Positions 1 through 8,394 of a stretch of DNA of 64,000 bases are shown piece by piece. Origin of the DNA: an uncultured Lachnospiraceae bacterium (GTDB lineage: Bacteria; Bacillota; Clostridia; Lachnospirales; Lachnospiraceae). Numbering within the stretch: the first letter of the stretch is position 1; each line of letters opens with the position of its first letter. Location: NCBI GenBank assembly GCA_910579685.1, contig CAJTVN010000013.1:47575-111574 (forward strand), written 5' to 3'. The translations under genes and the position numbers were made by a program. A model generated the notes under the pieces. It did not search any database. It saw nothing but the letters and a program-made list of their open reading frames with translations, and was not told the origin of the DNA.

Positions 1-12
1 ATTTTGAAGGGC

Positions 13-552
13 TCAGAAGCTGGGAGGGGTGCTTACCCAGATCAGAACAGCTCCTGTTTTTTCGTTGGCCTTAATGTAATGGGTGGTATTTGCGGTAAAA
101 TAGAAAGATTCGCCCTTTTTAACCCTTATGGCGCGTTTGCCAAGCATAAGGCGGATGCTTCCGGAGAGCACATAGCCGAACTCCTCGCCCTCGTGGGGAT
201 TATCCGGGTAGGTGGAGCCTCCGGGGGAAAGAGAGAGCCGTATGGGCTCCATCATGTTTTTCTGGGCGTTGGGAATAATCCATTCCACCTTGTTCTTGAG
301 CTCCTCATCAATCTTCTCAAAGTAGTCCGCTTCCCGAAAGGCGATCTGTTCCTCAACCGAATCGTTGAAAAATTCCTTTAAGTCAGTCCCAAGGCATTGC
401 AGAATATCGATTAGCGTGGCGATGGAGGGGGAGGTCAAGTCTCTCTCAAGCTGTGAGATGAAACCCTTTGACAGCTCGCAGCGATCCGCAAGCTCCTCCT
501 GCGTCAGGTTTTTCTGAATTCGGAGATCTTTTATTTTATAGCCTATTTTCAT
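13..552 (-). CDS. XRE-family transcriptional regulator with C-terminal cupin domain
   Basis: This 179-residue protein has an N-terminal Cro/C1-type helix-turn-helix (about residues 6-60, with LTQEELADRCELSKGFISQLE) and a C-terminal cupin barrel (about 105-177, with HEGEEFGYVLSG and KGESFYFTANTTHY). The arrangement is that of ligand-sensing repressors of the PuuR/cupin class. In many Clostridia such a gene precedes a spermidine/putrescine ABC transporter operon. Such an operon would lie beyond the left edge of this window, so that link is inference. The ATG start follows a weak AAGGAAGG stretch. A near-consensus promoter and two dyads lie upstream, suggesting autoregulation. The family call is secure; the ligand is unknown. 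Confidence 0.9.
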   Translation of the reverse strand: MKIGYKIKDLRIQKNLTQEELADRCELSKGFISQLERDLTSPSIATLIDILQCLGTDLKEFFNDSVEEQIAFREADYFEKIDEELKNKVEWIIPNAQKNMMEPIRLSLSPGGSTYPDNPHEGEEFGYVLSGSIRLMLGKRAIRVKKGESFYFTANTTHYIKANEKTGAVLIWVSTPPSF

Positions 553-595
553 GAAAACGGCGCCTTCCTTCCCGGTTTTGAAACAAAGAAATAAT

Positions 596-621
596 AAACT
601 GAAAGTTTACTAACACTAAAC
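596..621. promoter_or_regulatory. Candidate operator for the XRE-cupin regulator
   Basis: Two overlapping dyads are visible: AAACTgaaAGTTT at 596-608 and GTTTActaacacTAAAC at 605-621. They lie between the predicted transcription start of the XRE-cupin gene and its start codon, where a repressor would block its own transcription. Assignment to this regulator is inference from position and symmetry. Confidence 0.45.
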
Positions 622-635
622 AGCCTCAAGCACTA

Positions 636-663
636 ATTATACATAGAATTCAGCGGATGTCAA
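636..663 (-). promoter_or_regulatory. Promoter of the XRE-cupin regulator
   Basis: On the minus strand TTGACA (658-663) and TATAAT (636-641) are separated by 16 bp, a perfect-hexamer sigma-A promoter directed at the XRE-cupin gene. Confidence 0.75.
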
Positions 664-815
664 TATGTGATTTCGCAGAAAAACGATTTTGAAAGCCGCT
701 GTGTCAAGAAGGTGTAAATACCTTGCTAAGAAGTCATCAAGAAAACGGCGGATTTCTTGAAATATCCTGCGGGAATGATAGATTAATGATAAAAAACAAA
801 ACGGAGGAATGCAAA

Positions 816-911
816 ATGGGAATTCAGGAAATTATTTTTATCGGAATCGTGGGGCTCTCCCTTGGAGGATGTCTGGTTTACAGTATTATCGAAAATAATA
901 AGAAGAAATAA
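816..911 (+). CDS. Small 31-residue single-span membrane peptide
   Basis: The ATG at 816 follows GGAGG (803-807) at good spacing and opens a 31-residue peptide. It has a hydrophobic stretch (IIFIGIVGLSLGGCLVYSII) and a charged ENNKKK tail, which predicts one membrane helix with a positive cytoplasmic end. A longer in-frame reading from 723 has no ribosome binding site. I do not recognise a family. It stands alone between the divergent XRE regulator and the lactonase gene. The strong ribosome binding site is the main reason to believe it is translated. Confidence 0.55.
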   Translation: MGIQEIIFIGIVGLSLGGCLVYSIIENNKKK

Positions 912-916
912 ATTGC

Positions 917-945
917 TTAACAAGTTTCCGGGCATGTGTTATACT
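917..945 (+). promoter_or_regulatory. Promoter upstream of the lactonase-like gene
   Basis: TTAACA (917-922), a 17-bp spacer and TATACT (940-945) form a plausible sigma-A promoter 50 bp before the ATG at 996. Confidence 0.55.
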
Positions 946-995
946 GTAGCTGAACGGTTTTATAGGTTTCATGAAATGCGAGGAAGGGTAGAAGA

Positions 996-2075
996 ATGAA
1001 CAAGGACAAATATGTTGCGTACGTATCCACTTACACCTCCGGAAACAAGAGCAGCTACGGAATCCGTATTTATGACGTGGATATGGAGAATGGAAGACTG
1101 ATAGAGAAGGATCAGGTTGAAATTACCAATTCTTCCTATGTGACGGTATCGCACAACCAGAAGTTTCTGTATTCCATCACGGACTTCGGTGTGGAATCTT
1201 ACGAGATCCAGTCGGACGGAAGCCTCAAGGTTTTAAACCATGCTTCAATCAACGGGATGAGAGGATGCTATTTATCCACGGATTACGAGGATAAATTTCT
1301 TTTTGTGGCGGGATACCATGATGCCAAGCTTACCGCACTTCGTGTGAATGGGGACGGCACTATCGGGGAGATTACGGATGAGATTTTCCACAAGGGTCTT
1401 GGAAGCATTGCGGAGCGCAATTTTCGTCCCCATATCAACTGTGTCAAGATGACAAGAGATAACAAGTTTCTGTGCGCCGCAGATCTCGGAATGGATCATG
1501 TGGTTATTTACGGGCTGAATCATGTCACGGGCAAGCTGCGCCAGGTGGATATCATAAGAAGCGAACAGGAATCCGCCCCGAGACATTTGAAATTTTCCCA
1601 AAACGGCGAATATATGTATATTGTGCACGAGCTGAAAAACTATATTGACGTGTACCATTATTATATCGAAGAAAAGCACGGAAGCCCTGAATTTGAAAAG
1701 ATCCAGACAATTTCTACCTTAAACGATTACCATGCGGGCGGATCGGCGGCGAGCGCACTGAATATTTCGGAAGATTTCAAATATCTGTGCAGCTCCAATG
1801 CGGGAGACAACAGCGTCACCCTCTATTCCATAGACCAGGAGAGCGGGTTGCTTACCAAGATGCTGTGCCTTCCCATCAGCGGCGATTATCCCAAGGATGC
1901 CATACTGTTTCCGGATAACCGGCATCTGGTTTCCCTGAATCACGAGACGAATACCATGACGTTTTTTACGGTGGATATGGACAAGAAGATTATTGTCATG
2001 AACGGAAGGGAGATGAAGGTGAATCAGCCGAACTGCATTATCTTCCATAAGCTGAAACAGGAAAACGGAAAGTGA
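996..2075 (+). CDS. pgl: 6-phosphogluconolactonase-like beta-propeller protein
   Basis: This 359-residue protein resembles the YbhE/Pgl lactonase family, seven-bladed propellers that hydrolyse 6-phosphogluconolactone in the oxidative pentose phosphate pathway. Supporting segments are YVSTYTSGNKSSYGI at the N-terminus, PHINCVKMTRDNKFLCAADL, ESAPRHLKFSQNGEYMYIVHE and a late FPDNRHLVSLNHETNTMTFF blade. The length matches the family. It has no signal peptide, so it should be cytoplasmic. The ATG follows AGGAAGG (981-987), and the gene is monocistronic with a strong hairpin 20 bp after the stop. The fold is near certain. The substrate is less sure, because many clostridial members lack neighbouring pentose-phosphate genes, as here. 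Confidence 0.75.
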   Translation: MNKDKYVAYVSTYTSGNKSSYGIRIYDVDMENGRLIEKDQVEITNSSYVTVSHNQKFLYSITDFGVESYEIQSDGSLKVLNHASINGMRGCYLSTDYEDKFLFVAGYHDAKLTALRVNGDGTIGEITDEIFHKGLGSIAERNFRPHINCVKMTRDNKFLCAADLGMDHVVIYGLNHVTGKLRQVDIIRSEQESAPRHLKFSQNGEYMYIVHELKNYIDVYHYYIEEKHGSPEFEKIQTISTLNDYHAGGSAASALNISEDFKYLCSSNAGDNSVTLYSIDQESGLLTKMLCLPISGDYPKDAILFPDNRHLVSLNHETNTMTFFTVDMDKKIIVMNGREMKVNQPNCIIFHKLKQENGK

Positions 2076-2094
2076 CAAAATATTGAGTAAATTA

Positions 2095-2127
2095 AGAGGC
2101 ATACAACCATGTTGTATGCCTCTGTTT
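2095..2127 (+). terminator. Terminator-like hairpin after pgl
   Basis: A perfect 13-bp stem (AGAGGCATACAAC at 2095-2107 with GTTGTATGCCTCT at 2111-2123) closes on a 3-nt loop and is followed by a short, imperfect T-rich run. Confidence 0.6.
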
Positions 2128-2153
2128 CTGCCCTTGTTTCTGAATAAAAGGAG

Positions 2154-2188
2154 TTTACACTGCCGATTGTTTTTAGTATAATTATACT
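2154..2188 (+). promoter_or_regulatory. Promoter of the hybrid kinase gene with a 14-bp palindrome
   Basis: TTTACA (2154-2159), 17 bp and TATAAT (2177-2182) form the promoter. The -10 box sits inside the perfect palindrome AGTATAATTATACT (2175-2188), which may be an operator. Confidence 0.6.
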
Positions 2189-2257
2189 GCATATGTCTGT
2201 GGCAGCTCAAATGTTTTGCAGTGCTGTTAATTTTCTAAACACAAGGGAGAAATAGTC

Positions 2258-5200
2258 ATGTATCATTGTCATATCCATTTCTACTTAGCGGGTCAACCGG
2301 ACGGTGTGTTTGAGATTATCAAAAAGATAGCTCCGTTTGACCATTTTATCCATGAATTTTCGGGAAGTGACAGGCCTTCGGCCAAACTGGCCGGGGAGGC
2401 GGATGTGATCCTGGCCAATTTGCGGGATTTGGATGTAAAAGAAGCGATGCAGGAGTTGATTTCCGGAAAAAGAAAAGAGGCAGAGCTCATTGTTTTGGCC
2501 GGCAGTGAGCAGATGGCAATGCTGGAAGAGAGTCTGGGGGAGATCCGGGATGTCTGGCTTCTTCCCATGTCGGATGCGGCGGCTGAATTTCGTTTCCGCA
2601 GGTGGCTGGAAACCTTTAAGATGAGTAAGGATTTCTGGCAGACCAGCCACTATCTGGAGGCTACGATCAACAATATACCAAGCCTTGTCTGGTACAAGGA
2701 TAAGTCGGGAATTCATGAGAAGGTCAATGACAGTTTCTGCAGGACGGTCAACAAAACCAAGGAAGATGTGGAGGGACGGGGTCATGCCTATATCTGGAAC
2801 GTGGAGCATGACGATCCCGCCTGTATCGAATCTGAAAACGAGGTTATGAAAAACAAAAGGACCTTTGTGTCCGAGGAGCTGGTCAAGACCGGGGACGGGA
2901 CGAAGCTGCTAACCACCTACAAGTCTCCCCTGTACGATCTTGACGGCAGCGTGATGGGCACGGTTGGCGTGGCCATTGACGTGACCAAGGAACGGGAGTA
3001 TGAGGAGGAGATTATCCAGAAAAACGATACGCTTGAGACGATTTTTACCAATCTGGACTGCGGGGTCATGCGTCACAGCCTGGACGGAAAAAAGATCCTC
3101 AGCGTGAACCGGGCGGCTCTTAAGATTCTGGGGTATGAATCCAGGGAAGAGCTGATATCCGAAGGCTTTGCGCTTGTGGCCTCTTCTGTTGTCGGGGAGG
3201 ACAAGGAAAAACTGAAAAACCGTATTCTGGAACTGAAGGAAGAGGGCGACAGCGTAAGCGTGGAGTACCGCGTGCAGCATAAGGATGGAAAGATTCTGCA
3301 TATTATGGGAAATGTCAAGCTTCTTATGGAAAACGGCGAACTGATTTATCAGCGTTTTCTTCTGGATTATACGGAACAGAAGCTTCAGGAAAAAAGGAAC
3401 GAGCGGCGTCAGATGGAGCTGATTCAGGCTCTGGGAATCGACTACAGTTTTGTCTGCTTTTTTGACCTGGATACGGGGAAGGGCTTTGCCATCCGCAATG
3501 ACGGCGGTGCCGGAGAGATGTTTGCGACTTCCTTTAGCGGTGAATTGTCCTTTGAGGAAGGGATGGAATGCTACATAGACAGTTTCGTGGATGAGGAAGA
3601 CAGGCAGATGCTGCGGCAGATGGCTTCCTGCGACTGGCTGAAAAGCAAGCTGGCGGAAAAGAAGATGCATTACGTCAATTACCGGATGCGTAAGGATGGC
3701 GAAATCAAATATTATCAGATTAAGGCCGTGAGGGTTAACACGGAGGATGGCAACTGCGGCACGGTGATCGGCTTTCGCAGTGTGGACGAGGAGATCCGCG
3801 GAGAGATGGAGAAAAAAAGCCTGCTGGAGGATGCGCTTATGCAGGCGAACCGGGCAAACAAGGCCAAGAGCGTATTTCTCTCCAATATGTCCCACGATAT
3901 CCGGACGCCCATGAATGCAATTGTGGGCTTTACATCTCTGGCTATCAATCATATTGAGCGCAGGGAACAGGTGGAAGAGTATCTGGGAAAGATTATGACC
4001 TCCGGAAACCATCTCCTGAGCCTGATCAATGATGTTCTGGATATGAGCCGTATAGAGAGCGGCAAAATCCATCTGGACGAAAAGCCGTGCAGCCTGCCGG
4101 ATGTCCTGCACGGGCTGAGGAACATTCTCCAGGCGGACATTCACACAAAGCAGTTGGAACTGTATATCGACGCAGTGGATGTTCTGGACGAGGAGGTGTA
4201 CTGCGACAAGCTGCGGCTGAATCAGGTTCTGCTGAATCTGCTGAGCAATTCCGTCAAATATACGCAGGCAGGGGGGATCGTGAGCCTGCGTATCACGGAA
4301 AAGGGCGGGGCGCCGGCCGGATATGCGAATTACGAGTTCAGTATCCGGGACAATGGTATCGGTATGAGCCAGGAATTTGTAGCACATATTTTTGAACCCT
4401 TTGAGAGGGAAAAAAGCACCACGATCAGCGGAATTCCCGGGACGGGCCTGGGAATGGCCATCACCAAGAATATTGTGGATATGATGAACGGAACGATTGA
4501 GGTGAAGAGCAAACAGGGAGAAGGGACGGAGTTTACCGTCTGCTTTACCTTCCGTCTGAGCAGCGGGGAAAGAGAGATCCTGGATATTCCGGAGCTGAAA
4601 AACTGCAGGGCGCTGGTTGTGGATGACGATTTCAATTCCTGTGACAGCGTTTCCTATATGCTGGGGCAGCTTGGTATGCGTGCGGAATGGACGTTGTCAG
4701 GAAAGGAAGCCGTGCTGCGCACCCGTCAGGCCTCCATGAGGGACGATAATTACAGCGTATACATAATAGACTGGCTGCTTCCCGACATGAACGGCGTGGA
4801 GGTCGCAAGAAGGATCCGCAAGGAGACCGGCGGAAACGCACCGATGATTGTCCTTACGGCATATGACTGGTCCGATATTGAGGATGAGGCCAGGGAAGCC
4901 GGTATTGTGGCGTTCTGTAGTAAGCCGCTGTTTTTGTCAGAGCTGCGCAGCTGCCTGCACTCCGTCATCAATGCGGATAAGGAGCTGAAGGAAGAGAGCG
5001 GGACAGGCGGGTTCAAAATCCGTTCCGGACGCATTCTTCTGACGGAAGATAATGAACTGAATCAGGAAATCGCGGTTGCGATTCTGCAGGATGCGGGATT
5101 TACCACTGAGATTGCGGGGAACGGACAGCTGGCTTTGGATATGGTGAAAAATTCGGAACCGGGCTATTATCAGGTAGTGCTCATGGATGTTCAGATGCCG

Positions 5201-5401
5201 GTGATGAATGGCTATGAGGCGACCAGAAAGATACGTGCGCTGGAGAATAAGGAGCTGGCGTCCATCCCGATTCTTGCCATGACGGCAAATGCCTTCGAGG
5301 AGGATAAGCAGGAGGCTCTCAAAAACGGAATGAACGGCCACATTGCAAAGCCCATTGATATCGATAAGCTTCTGGAAACCCTGGACGGGATCCTGTCATA
5401 A
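2258..5401 (+). CDS. Soluble hybrid sensor histidine kinase with PAS domains and two receiver domains
   Basis: This protein has 1047 residues. The first ~130 look like a degenerate receiver-type domain. PAS-like modules follow at about 130-250, 255-375 and 385-510. The HisKA H-box is FLSNMSHDIRTPMNAIVG (about 545-562), and the HATPase has NLLSNSVKYT, DNGIGM and GTGLGMAIT. Two receivers follow, ALVVDDD...YIIDWLLPDMNG (about 785-905) and LLTEDN...VVLMDVQMPVMNG (about 930-1045), both with the phosphate-accepting Asp and conserved Lys. No membrane segment is visible, so it should sense a cytoplasmic cue. The ATG follows AAGGGAG. No DNA-binding partner or Hpt gene lies beside it, so its output is unknown. 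Confidence 0.93.
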   Translation: MYHCHIHFYLAGQPDGVFEIIKKIAPFDHFIHEFSGSDRPSAKLAGEADVILANLRDLDVKEAMQELISGKRKEAELIVLAGSEQMAMLEESLGEIRDVWLLPMSDAAAEFRFRRWLETFKMSKDFWQTSHYLEATINNIPSLVWYKDKSGIHEKVNDSFCRTVNKTKEDVEGRGHAYIWNVEHDDPACIESENEVMKNKRTFVSEELVKTGDGTKLLTTYKSPLYDLDGSVMGTVGVAIDVTKEREYEEEIIQKNDTLETIFTNLDCGVMRHSLDGKKILSVNRAALKILGYESREELISEGFALVASSVVGEDKEKLKNRILELKEEGDSVSVEYRVQHKDGKILHIMGNVKLLMENGELIYQRFLLDYTEQKLQEKRNERRQMELIQALGIDYSFVCFFDLDTGKGFAIRNDGGAGEMFATSFSGELSFEEGMECYIDSFVDEEDRQMLRQMASCDWLKSKLAEKKMHYVNYRMRKDGEIKYYQIKAVRVNTEDGNCGTVIGFRSVDEEIRGEMEKKSLLEDALMQANRANKAKSVFLSNMSHDIRTPMNAIVGFTSLAINHIERREQVEEYLGKIMTSGNHLLSLINDVLDMSRIESGKIHLDEKPCSLPDVLHGLRNILQADIHTKQLELYIDAVDVLDEEVYCDKLRLNQVLLNLLSNSVKYTQAGGIVSLRITEKGGAPAGYANYEFSIRDNGIGMSQEFVAHIFEPFEREKSTTISGIPGTGLGMAITKNIVDMMNGTIEVKSKQGEGTEFTVCFTFRLSSGEREILDIPELKNCRALVVDDDFNSCDSVSYMLGQLGMRAEWTLSGKEAVLRTRQASMRDDNYSVYIIDWLLPDMNGVEVARRIRKETGGNAPMIVLTAYDWSDIEDEAREAGIVAFCSKPLFLSELRSCLHSVINADKELKEESGTGGFKIRSGRILLTEDNELNQEIAVAILQDAGFTTEIAGNGQLALDMVKNSEPGYYQVVLMDVQMPVMNGYEATRKIRALENKELASIPILAMTANAFEEDKQEALKNGMNGHIAKPIDIDKLLETLDGILS

Positions 5402-5404
5402 AAG

Positions 5405-5449
5405 AAAGGTGATACAGCCATGGCATGAAACAGTGGTTGTATCACTTTT
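5405..5449. terminator. Bidirectional terminator between the hybrid kinase and aroC
   Basis: A 16-bp stem (AAAGGTGATACAGCCA at 5405-5420 with TGGTTGTATCACTTTT at 5434-5449, containing two G-T pairs) lies between the convergent stops. It has A's on one side and T's on the other, so it can serve both strands. Confidence 0.75.
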
Positions 5450-5456
5450 GCTTTGT

Positions 5457-6563
5457 CTACTTTTTCTGAGAATAGAAATCCGTCAGATACTCCAGGCGGG
5501 AGCTCATATTTATCATACAGGCGTCGAGGACGGCGAGAGCGGCCATGGATTCCACCACCACCACGGCCCTTGGAACAATGACGGGATCATGGCGTCCTTT
5601 GATTTCCACCGTAATATTTTCACCTGCTTTGTTTACGGTCTCCTGCTTCCTGAAGATGGAGGGGGTTGGCTTGAAAAAGGCGCGAAGCAGAATCGGGGAG
5701 CCGTCGCTGATTCCTCCCAGGATCCCGCCGCTGTGATTGGTCTTCTTGACGATTTTTTCGTCCTCCATGTGGAAAGCGTCGTTGTTTTCGGATCCCTTTG
5801 CCGCAGCGGCGCGCAGCCCGTCGCCGATTTCCACTGCCTTTACGGCACCTATGGACATGATTGCCTTTGACAGGTTGGCATCCAGTTTTTCGAACACGGG
5901 ATCCCCCACCCCGGCAGGCATTCCGGAAATGATACACTCCACCACGCCGCCCGAGGAATCCTTTTCCGTCATACACTCCTTCAGATAAGCGCAGGCCAGT
6001 TCGTCAGCTGCGGGATCCGGCATGCAGGTGGGAGTGGACAGGATGGCAGAACGGTCAAAATGGGATAAATCCGCTTCTATGGGGCCGATAGAGCGGGTAT
6101 AGGCGGTGAGGGCGATACCCATCCGGCCCAGAATTTTGGAAGCCACGGCCCCGGCCGCCACACGGCCTATGGTCTCCCTTCCTGAGGAGCGCCCGCCTCC
6201 CCGGTAATCCCGAAACCCATATTTGGCGTCAAAGGTGTAATCCGCATGTCCTGGTCTGTAGTAAGAAGCGATTTCGCCGTAGTCCGAGGACTTTTGGGAG
6301 GTGTTGGGAACAAGAAGCGAAATGGGAGTTCCGGTGGTTTTTCCGTCAAAGATGCCGGAGAGGATCTGTACCAGATCGCTCTCTTTCCTTGGGGTTGCGA
6401 TCCTGCTCTGCCCGGGCTTCCTGCGGTCCAGAAAACTCTGAATATCCTGCTCGTCAAGGGGCAGTCCTGCCGGAGCGCCGTCAATGACGACGCCAAGGGC
6501 TTTCCCGTGGGACTCGCCCCATGTGGTTATCTTAAATAGGGTGCCGAATGTGGAACCAGCCAT
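5457..6563 (-). CDS. aroC: Chorismate synthase
   Basis: This enzyme catalyses the last shikimate-pathway step, converting 5-enolpyruvylshikimate 3-phosphate to chorismate with reduced FMN. The 368-residue protein begins MAGSTFGTLFKITTWGESHG, the family's N-terminal signature, and carries the FMN-site segment YRGGGRSSGRETIGRVAAGA and the late motif GRHDPVIVPRAV. I start it at 6563 because AAAGGAAGAT precedes that ATG. Upstream in-frame TTG/ATG codons at 6587/6584 have no ribosome binding site. It is transcribed alone, convergent with the kinase gene. No other shikimate genes are adjacent. Confidence 0.96.
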   Translation of the reverse strand: MAGSTFGTLFKITTWGESHGKALGVVIDGAPAGLPLDEQDIQSFLDRRKPGQSRIATPRKESDLVQILSGIFDGKTTGTPISLLVPNTSQKSSDYGEIASYYRPGHADYTFDAKYGFRDYRGGGRSSGRETIGRVAAGAVASKILGRMGIALTAYTRSIGPIEADLSHFDRSAILSTPTCMPDPAADELACAYLKECMTEKDSSGGVVECIISGMPAGVGDPVFEKLDANLSKAIMSIGAVKAVEIGDGLRAAAAKGSENNDAFHMEDEKIVKKTNHSGGILGGISDGSPILLRAFFKPTPSIFRKQETVNKAGENITVEIKGRHDPVIVPRAVVVVESMAALAVLDACMINMSSRLEYLTDFYSQKK

Positions 6564-6604
6564 AGTTGTAATCTTCCTTTCCATCAATAAATAATGTCGA
6601 ATTG

Positions 6605-6633
6605 ATTATAGCGGAAAAACGAGGCCGCCGCAA
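6605..6633 (-). promoter_or_regulatory. Promoter of aroC
   Basis: On the minus strand TTGCGG (6628-6633), a 17-bp spacer and TATAAT (6605-6610) precede aroC. Confidence 0.6.
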
Positions 6634-6671
6634 GAAAACCGGCCAAATTTCCGCAAAATAAGGGGAAAGAG

Positions 6672-6699
6672 TTTACAAAACCTGTATTTGTGTTATCAT
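6672..6699 (+). promoter_or_regulatory. Promoter of tgt
   Basis: TTTACA (6672-6677), 16 bp and TATCAT (6694-6699) lie just upstream of the tgt ribosome binding site AAAGGAG. Confidence 0.5.
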
Positions 6700-6724
6700 A
6701 AATACATTATGAAAAGGAGCGGTT

Positions 6725-7870
6725 ATGTATCGGATTATCAAAAAAGAGGGAAGAGCAAAGAGGGGAGAGCTGACCACGGTTCACGGAACCATTCAGACCC
6801 CTGTATTTATGAACGTGGGAACCGTTGCCGCTATCAAGGGTGCGGTTTCCACACAGGATTTGGAGCAGATTGACACACAGGTGGAGCTGTCAAATACTTA
6901 TCATCTGCATGTAAGGCCCGGGGATGAAGTGATCAGAAGCCTCGGAGGACTTCACCGGTTTATGTCCTGGGACAGGCCCATTCTCACGGACTCCGGCGGA
7001 TTTCAGGTGTTTTCCCTGGCGGGCATGCGGAAGATTAAAGAGGAGGGCGTGTATTTTAATTCCCATATTGACGGGCGCAAGATCTTTATGGGGCCGGAGG
7101 AGAGCATGCGGATTCAGTCGAATCTTGCCTCCACCATTGCCATGGCTTTTGACGAGTGTCCCTCAAGCCGTGCGGAGAGGACTTATGTGCAGGCTTCCGT
7201 GGATCGGACCTACCGATGGCTTGTGCGCTGCCAGAAGGAGATGAGAAGGCTCAATTCCTTAGAGGAAACCATCAACAGGGATCAGTTGCTGTTCGGAATC
7301 AATCAGGGAGCGGTTTTTGACGATATCCGCAGAGAGCATGCGAAGCGGATTGCAGAGCTTTCCCTGGATGGCTATGCCATCGGAGGACTTGCCGTAGGGG
7401 AGACCCACGAGGAGATGTACCACGTCCTGGAGGAGACGGTGCCGTACCTTCCCGAGGATAAGCCCACATATCTGATGGGAGTCGGGACTCCGGCCAATAT
7501 TCTGGAGGGCGTGGAGAGGGGCGTGGATTTCTTTGACTGCGTGTATCCCTCCAGAAACGGCAGACATGGCCATCTCTATACCAACCAGGGCAAAATCAAT
7601 CTCTTTAACGCCAAATATGAGCTGGACCAGCGGCCCATTGAGGAGGGATGTCAGTGTCCTGCCTGCAGACGGTATTCCAGGGCCTATATCCGGCACCTTT
7701 TAAAGGCAAAGGAGATGCTCGGCATGCGGCTTTGTGTTCTGCATAATCTGTATTTTTACAACAGGATGATGACGGAAATTCGGGAGGCTCTTGATGCGGG
7801 CACCTTTGCCGCCTACAAGAAGAGAAAGCTGGAGGGCATGGGAGCCGGACGGACGAAACAGGGCATATAA
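6725..7870 (+). CDS. tgt: tRNA-guanine transglycosylase
   Basis: The enzyme exchanges guanine-34 for the queuosine precursor preQ1 in GUN-anticodon tRNAs. The 381-residue protein carries the substrate-pocket motif DSGGFQVFSL, the catalytic region GVDFFDCVYPSRNGRHG and the zinc ligands CQCPACRRYSRAYIRHLL...HNL near the C-terminus. The length is normal for bacterial Tgt. The ATG at 6725 follows AAAGGAG at ideal spacing. yajC follows after 125 bp with its own promoter, the order common in bacteria, although secD/secF and queA are not here. Confidence 0.97.
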   Translation: MYRIIKKEGRAKRGELTTVHGTIQTPVFMNVGTVAAIKGAVSTQDLEQIDTQVELSNTYHLHVRPGDEVIRSLGGLHRFMSWDRPILTDSGGFQVFSLAGMRKIKEEGVYFNSHIDGRKIFMGPEESMRIQSNLASTIAMAFDECPSSRAERTYVQASVDRTYRWLVRCQKEMRRLNSLEETINRDQLLFGINQGAVFDDIRREHAKRIAELSLDGYAIGGLAVGETHEEMYHVLEETVPYLPEDKPTYLMGVGTPANILEGVERGVDFFDCVYPSRNGRHGHLYTNQGKINLFNAKYELDQRPIEEGCQCPACRRYSRAYIRHLLKAKEMLGMRLCVLHNLYFYNRMMTEIREALDAGTFAAYKKRKLEGMGAGRTKQGI

Positions 7871-7915
7871 AAGGAAGCGGCAAAGAGGGGACCTGGGAGA
7901 AAATTCAGAAAAGGC

Positions 7916-7944
7916 TTGTTTTTAGCGGTCGGATTGTGTATTAT
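7916..7944 (+). promoter_or_regulatory. Promoter of yajC
   Basis: TTGTTT (7916-7921), a 17-bp spacer and TATTAT (7939-7944) lie about 50 bp before the yajC start. Confidence 0.5.
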
Positions 7945-7995
7945 ATTCTGTAGACTGGCTCATGCAGCAAATCACTTTATTCAGGAGGAAATTAA

Positions 7996-8319
7996 ATGGG
8001 TATTTTGTTAACAGCGGATGCAGCTGCCACGGGAACGGCAGCCGGCGGCGGTATCATTATGATAATTTATCTGGTTCTCATATTCGGTTTTATGTATTTC
8101 ATAATGATCAGACCCCAGAAGAAGGAGCAGAAGAAGATAGCCGCCATGCTGTCTACCTTGGAAATTGGAGACAGCGTTTTGACGAACAGCGGTTTTTATG
8201 GGACTGTCATTGACATTACGGATGATGATGTGATCGTAGAGTTTGGTAACAATAAAAACTGCCGTATTCCCATGCAGAAATCTGCCATTGCACAGGTAGA
8301 AAAAACGGACGCAGAATAG
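7996..8319 (+). CDS. yajC: Preprotein translocase subunit YajC
   Basis: This 107-residue single-span membrane protein is an accessory of the SecDF complex. It shows the family hallmark FMYFIMIRPQKKEQKK right after the membrane helix (about residues 16-38). A small beta domain follows, with LEIGDSVLTNSGFYGTVIDI. The ATG at 7996 follows AGGAGGAA. It is followed by a hairpin terminator, so it appears monocistronic. secD and secF are absent from the window. Confidence 0.95.
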   Translation: MGILLTADAAATGTAAGGGIIMIIYLVLIFGFMYFIMIRPQKKEQKKIAAMLSTLEIGDSVLTNSGFYGTVIDITDDDVIVEFGNNKNCRIPMQKSAIAQVEKTDAE

Positions 8320-8335
8320 CGGAGGATGTTTGGAG

Positions 8336-8362
8336 ATAAGGCGCTGAGAAGCGCCTTATTTT
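8336..8362 (+). terminator. Terminator after yajC
   Basis: A 9-bp stem (ATAAGGCGC at 8336-8344 with GCGCCTTAT at 8351-8359) with a TGAGAA loop runs into TTT. It separates yajC from leuB. Confidence 0.7.
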
Positions 8363-8394
8363 AACATAAAGAAAAGGATTAGGAGGAACTGTCT

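Noticed and set aside
2909..4387. Long open frame antisense to the hybrid kinase gene (about 490 codons)
   Set aside because: It lies wholly inside a well-supported gene, has no ribosome binding site, and its product has no recognisable motif. It arises from codon bias on the other strand.
8320..8394. T-box or leader peptide before leuB
   Set aside because: The interval holds only the yajC terminator and a ribosome binding site. There is no Leu-codon ORF or T-box sequence.
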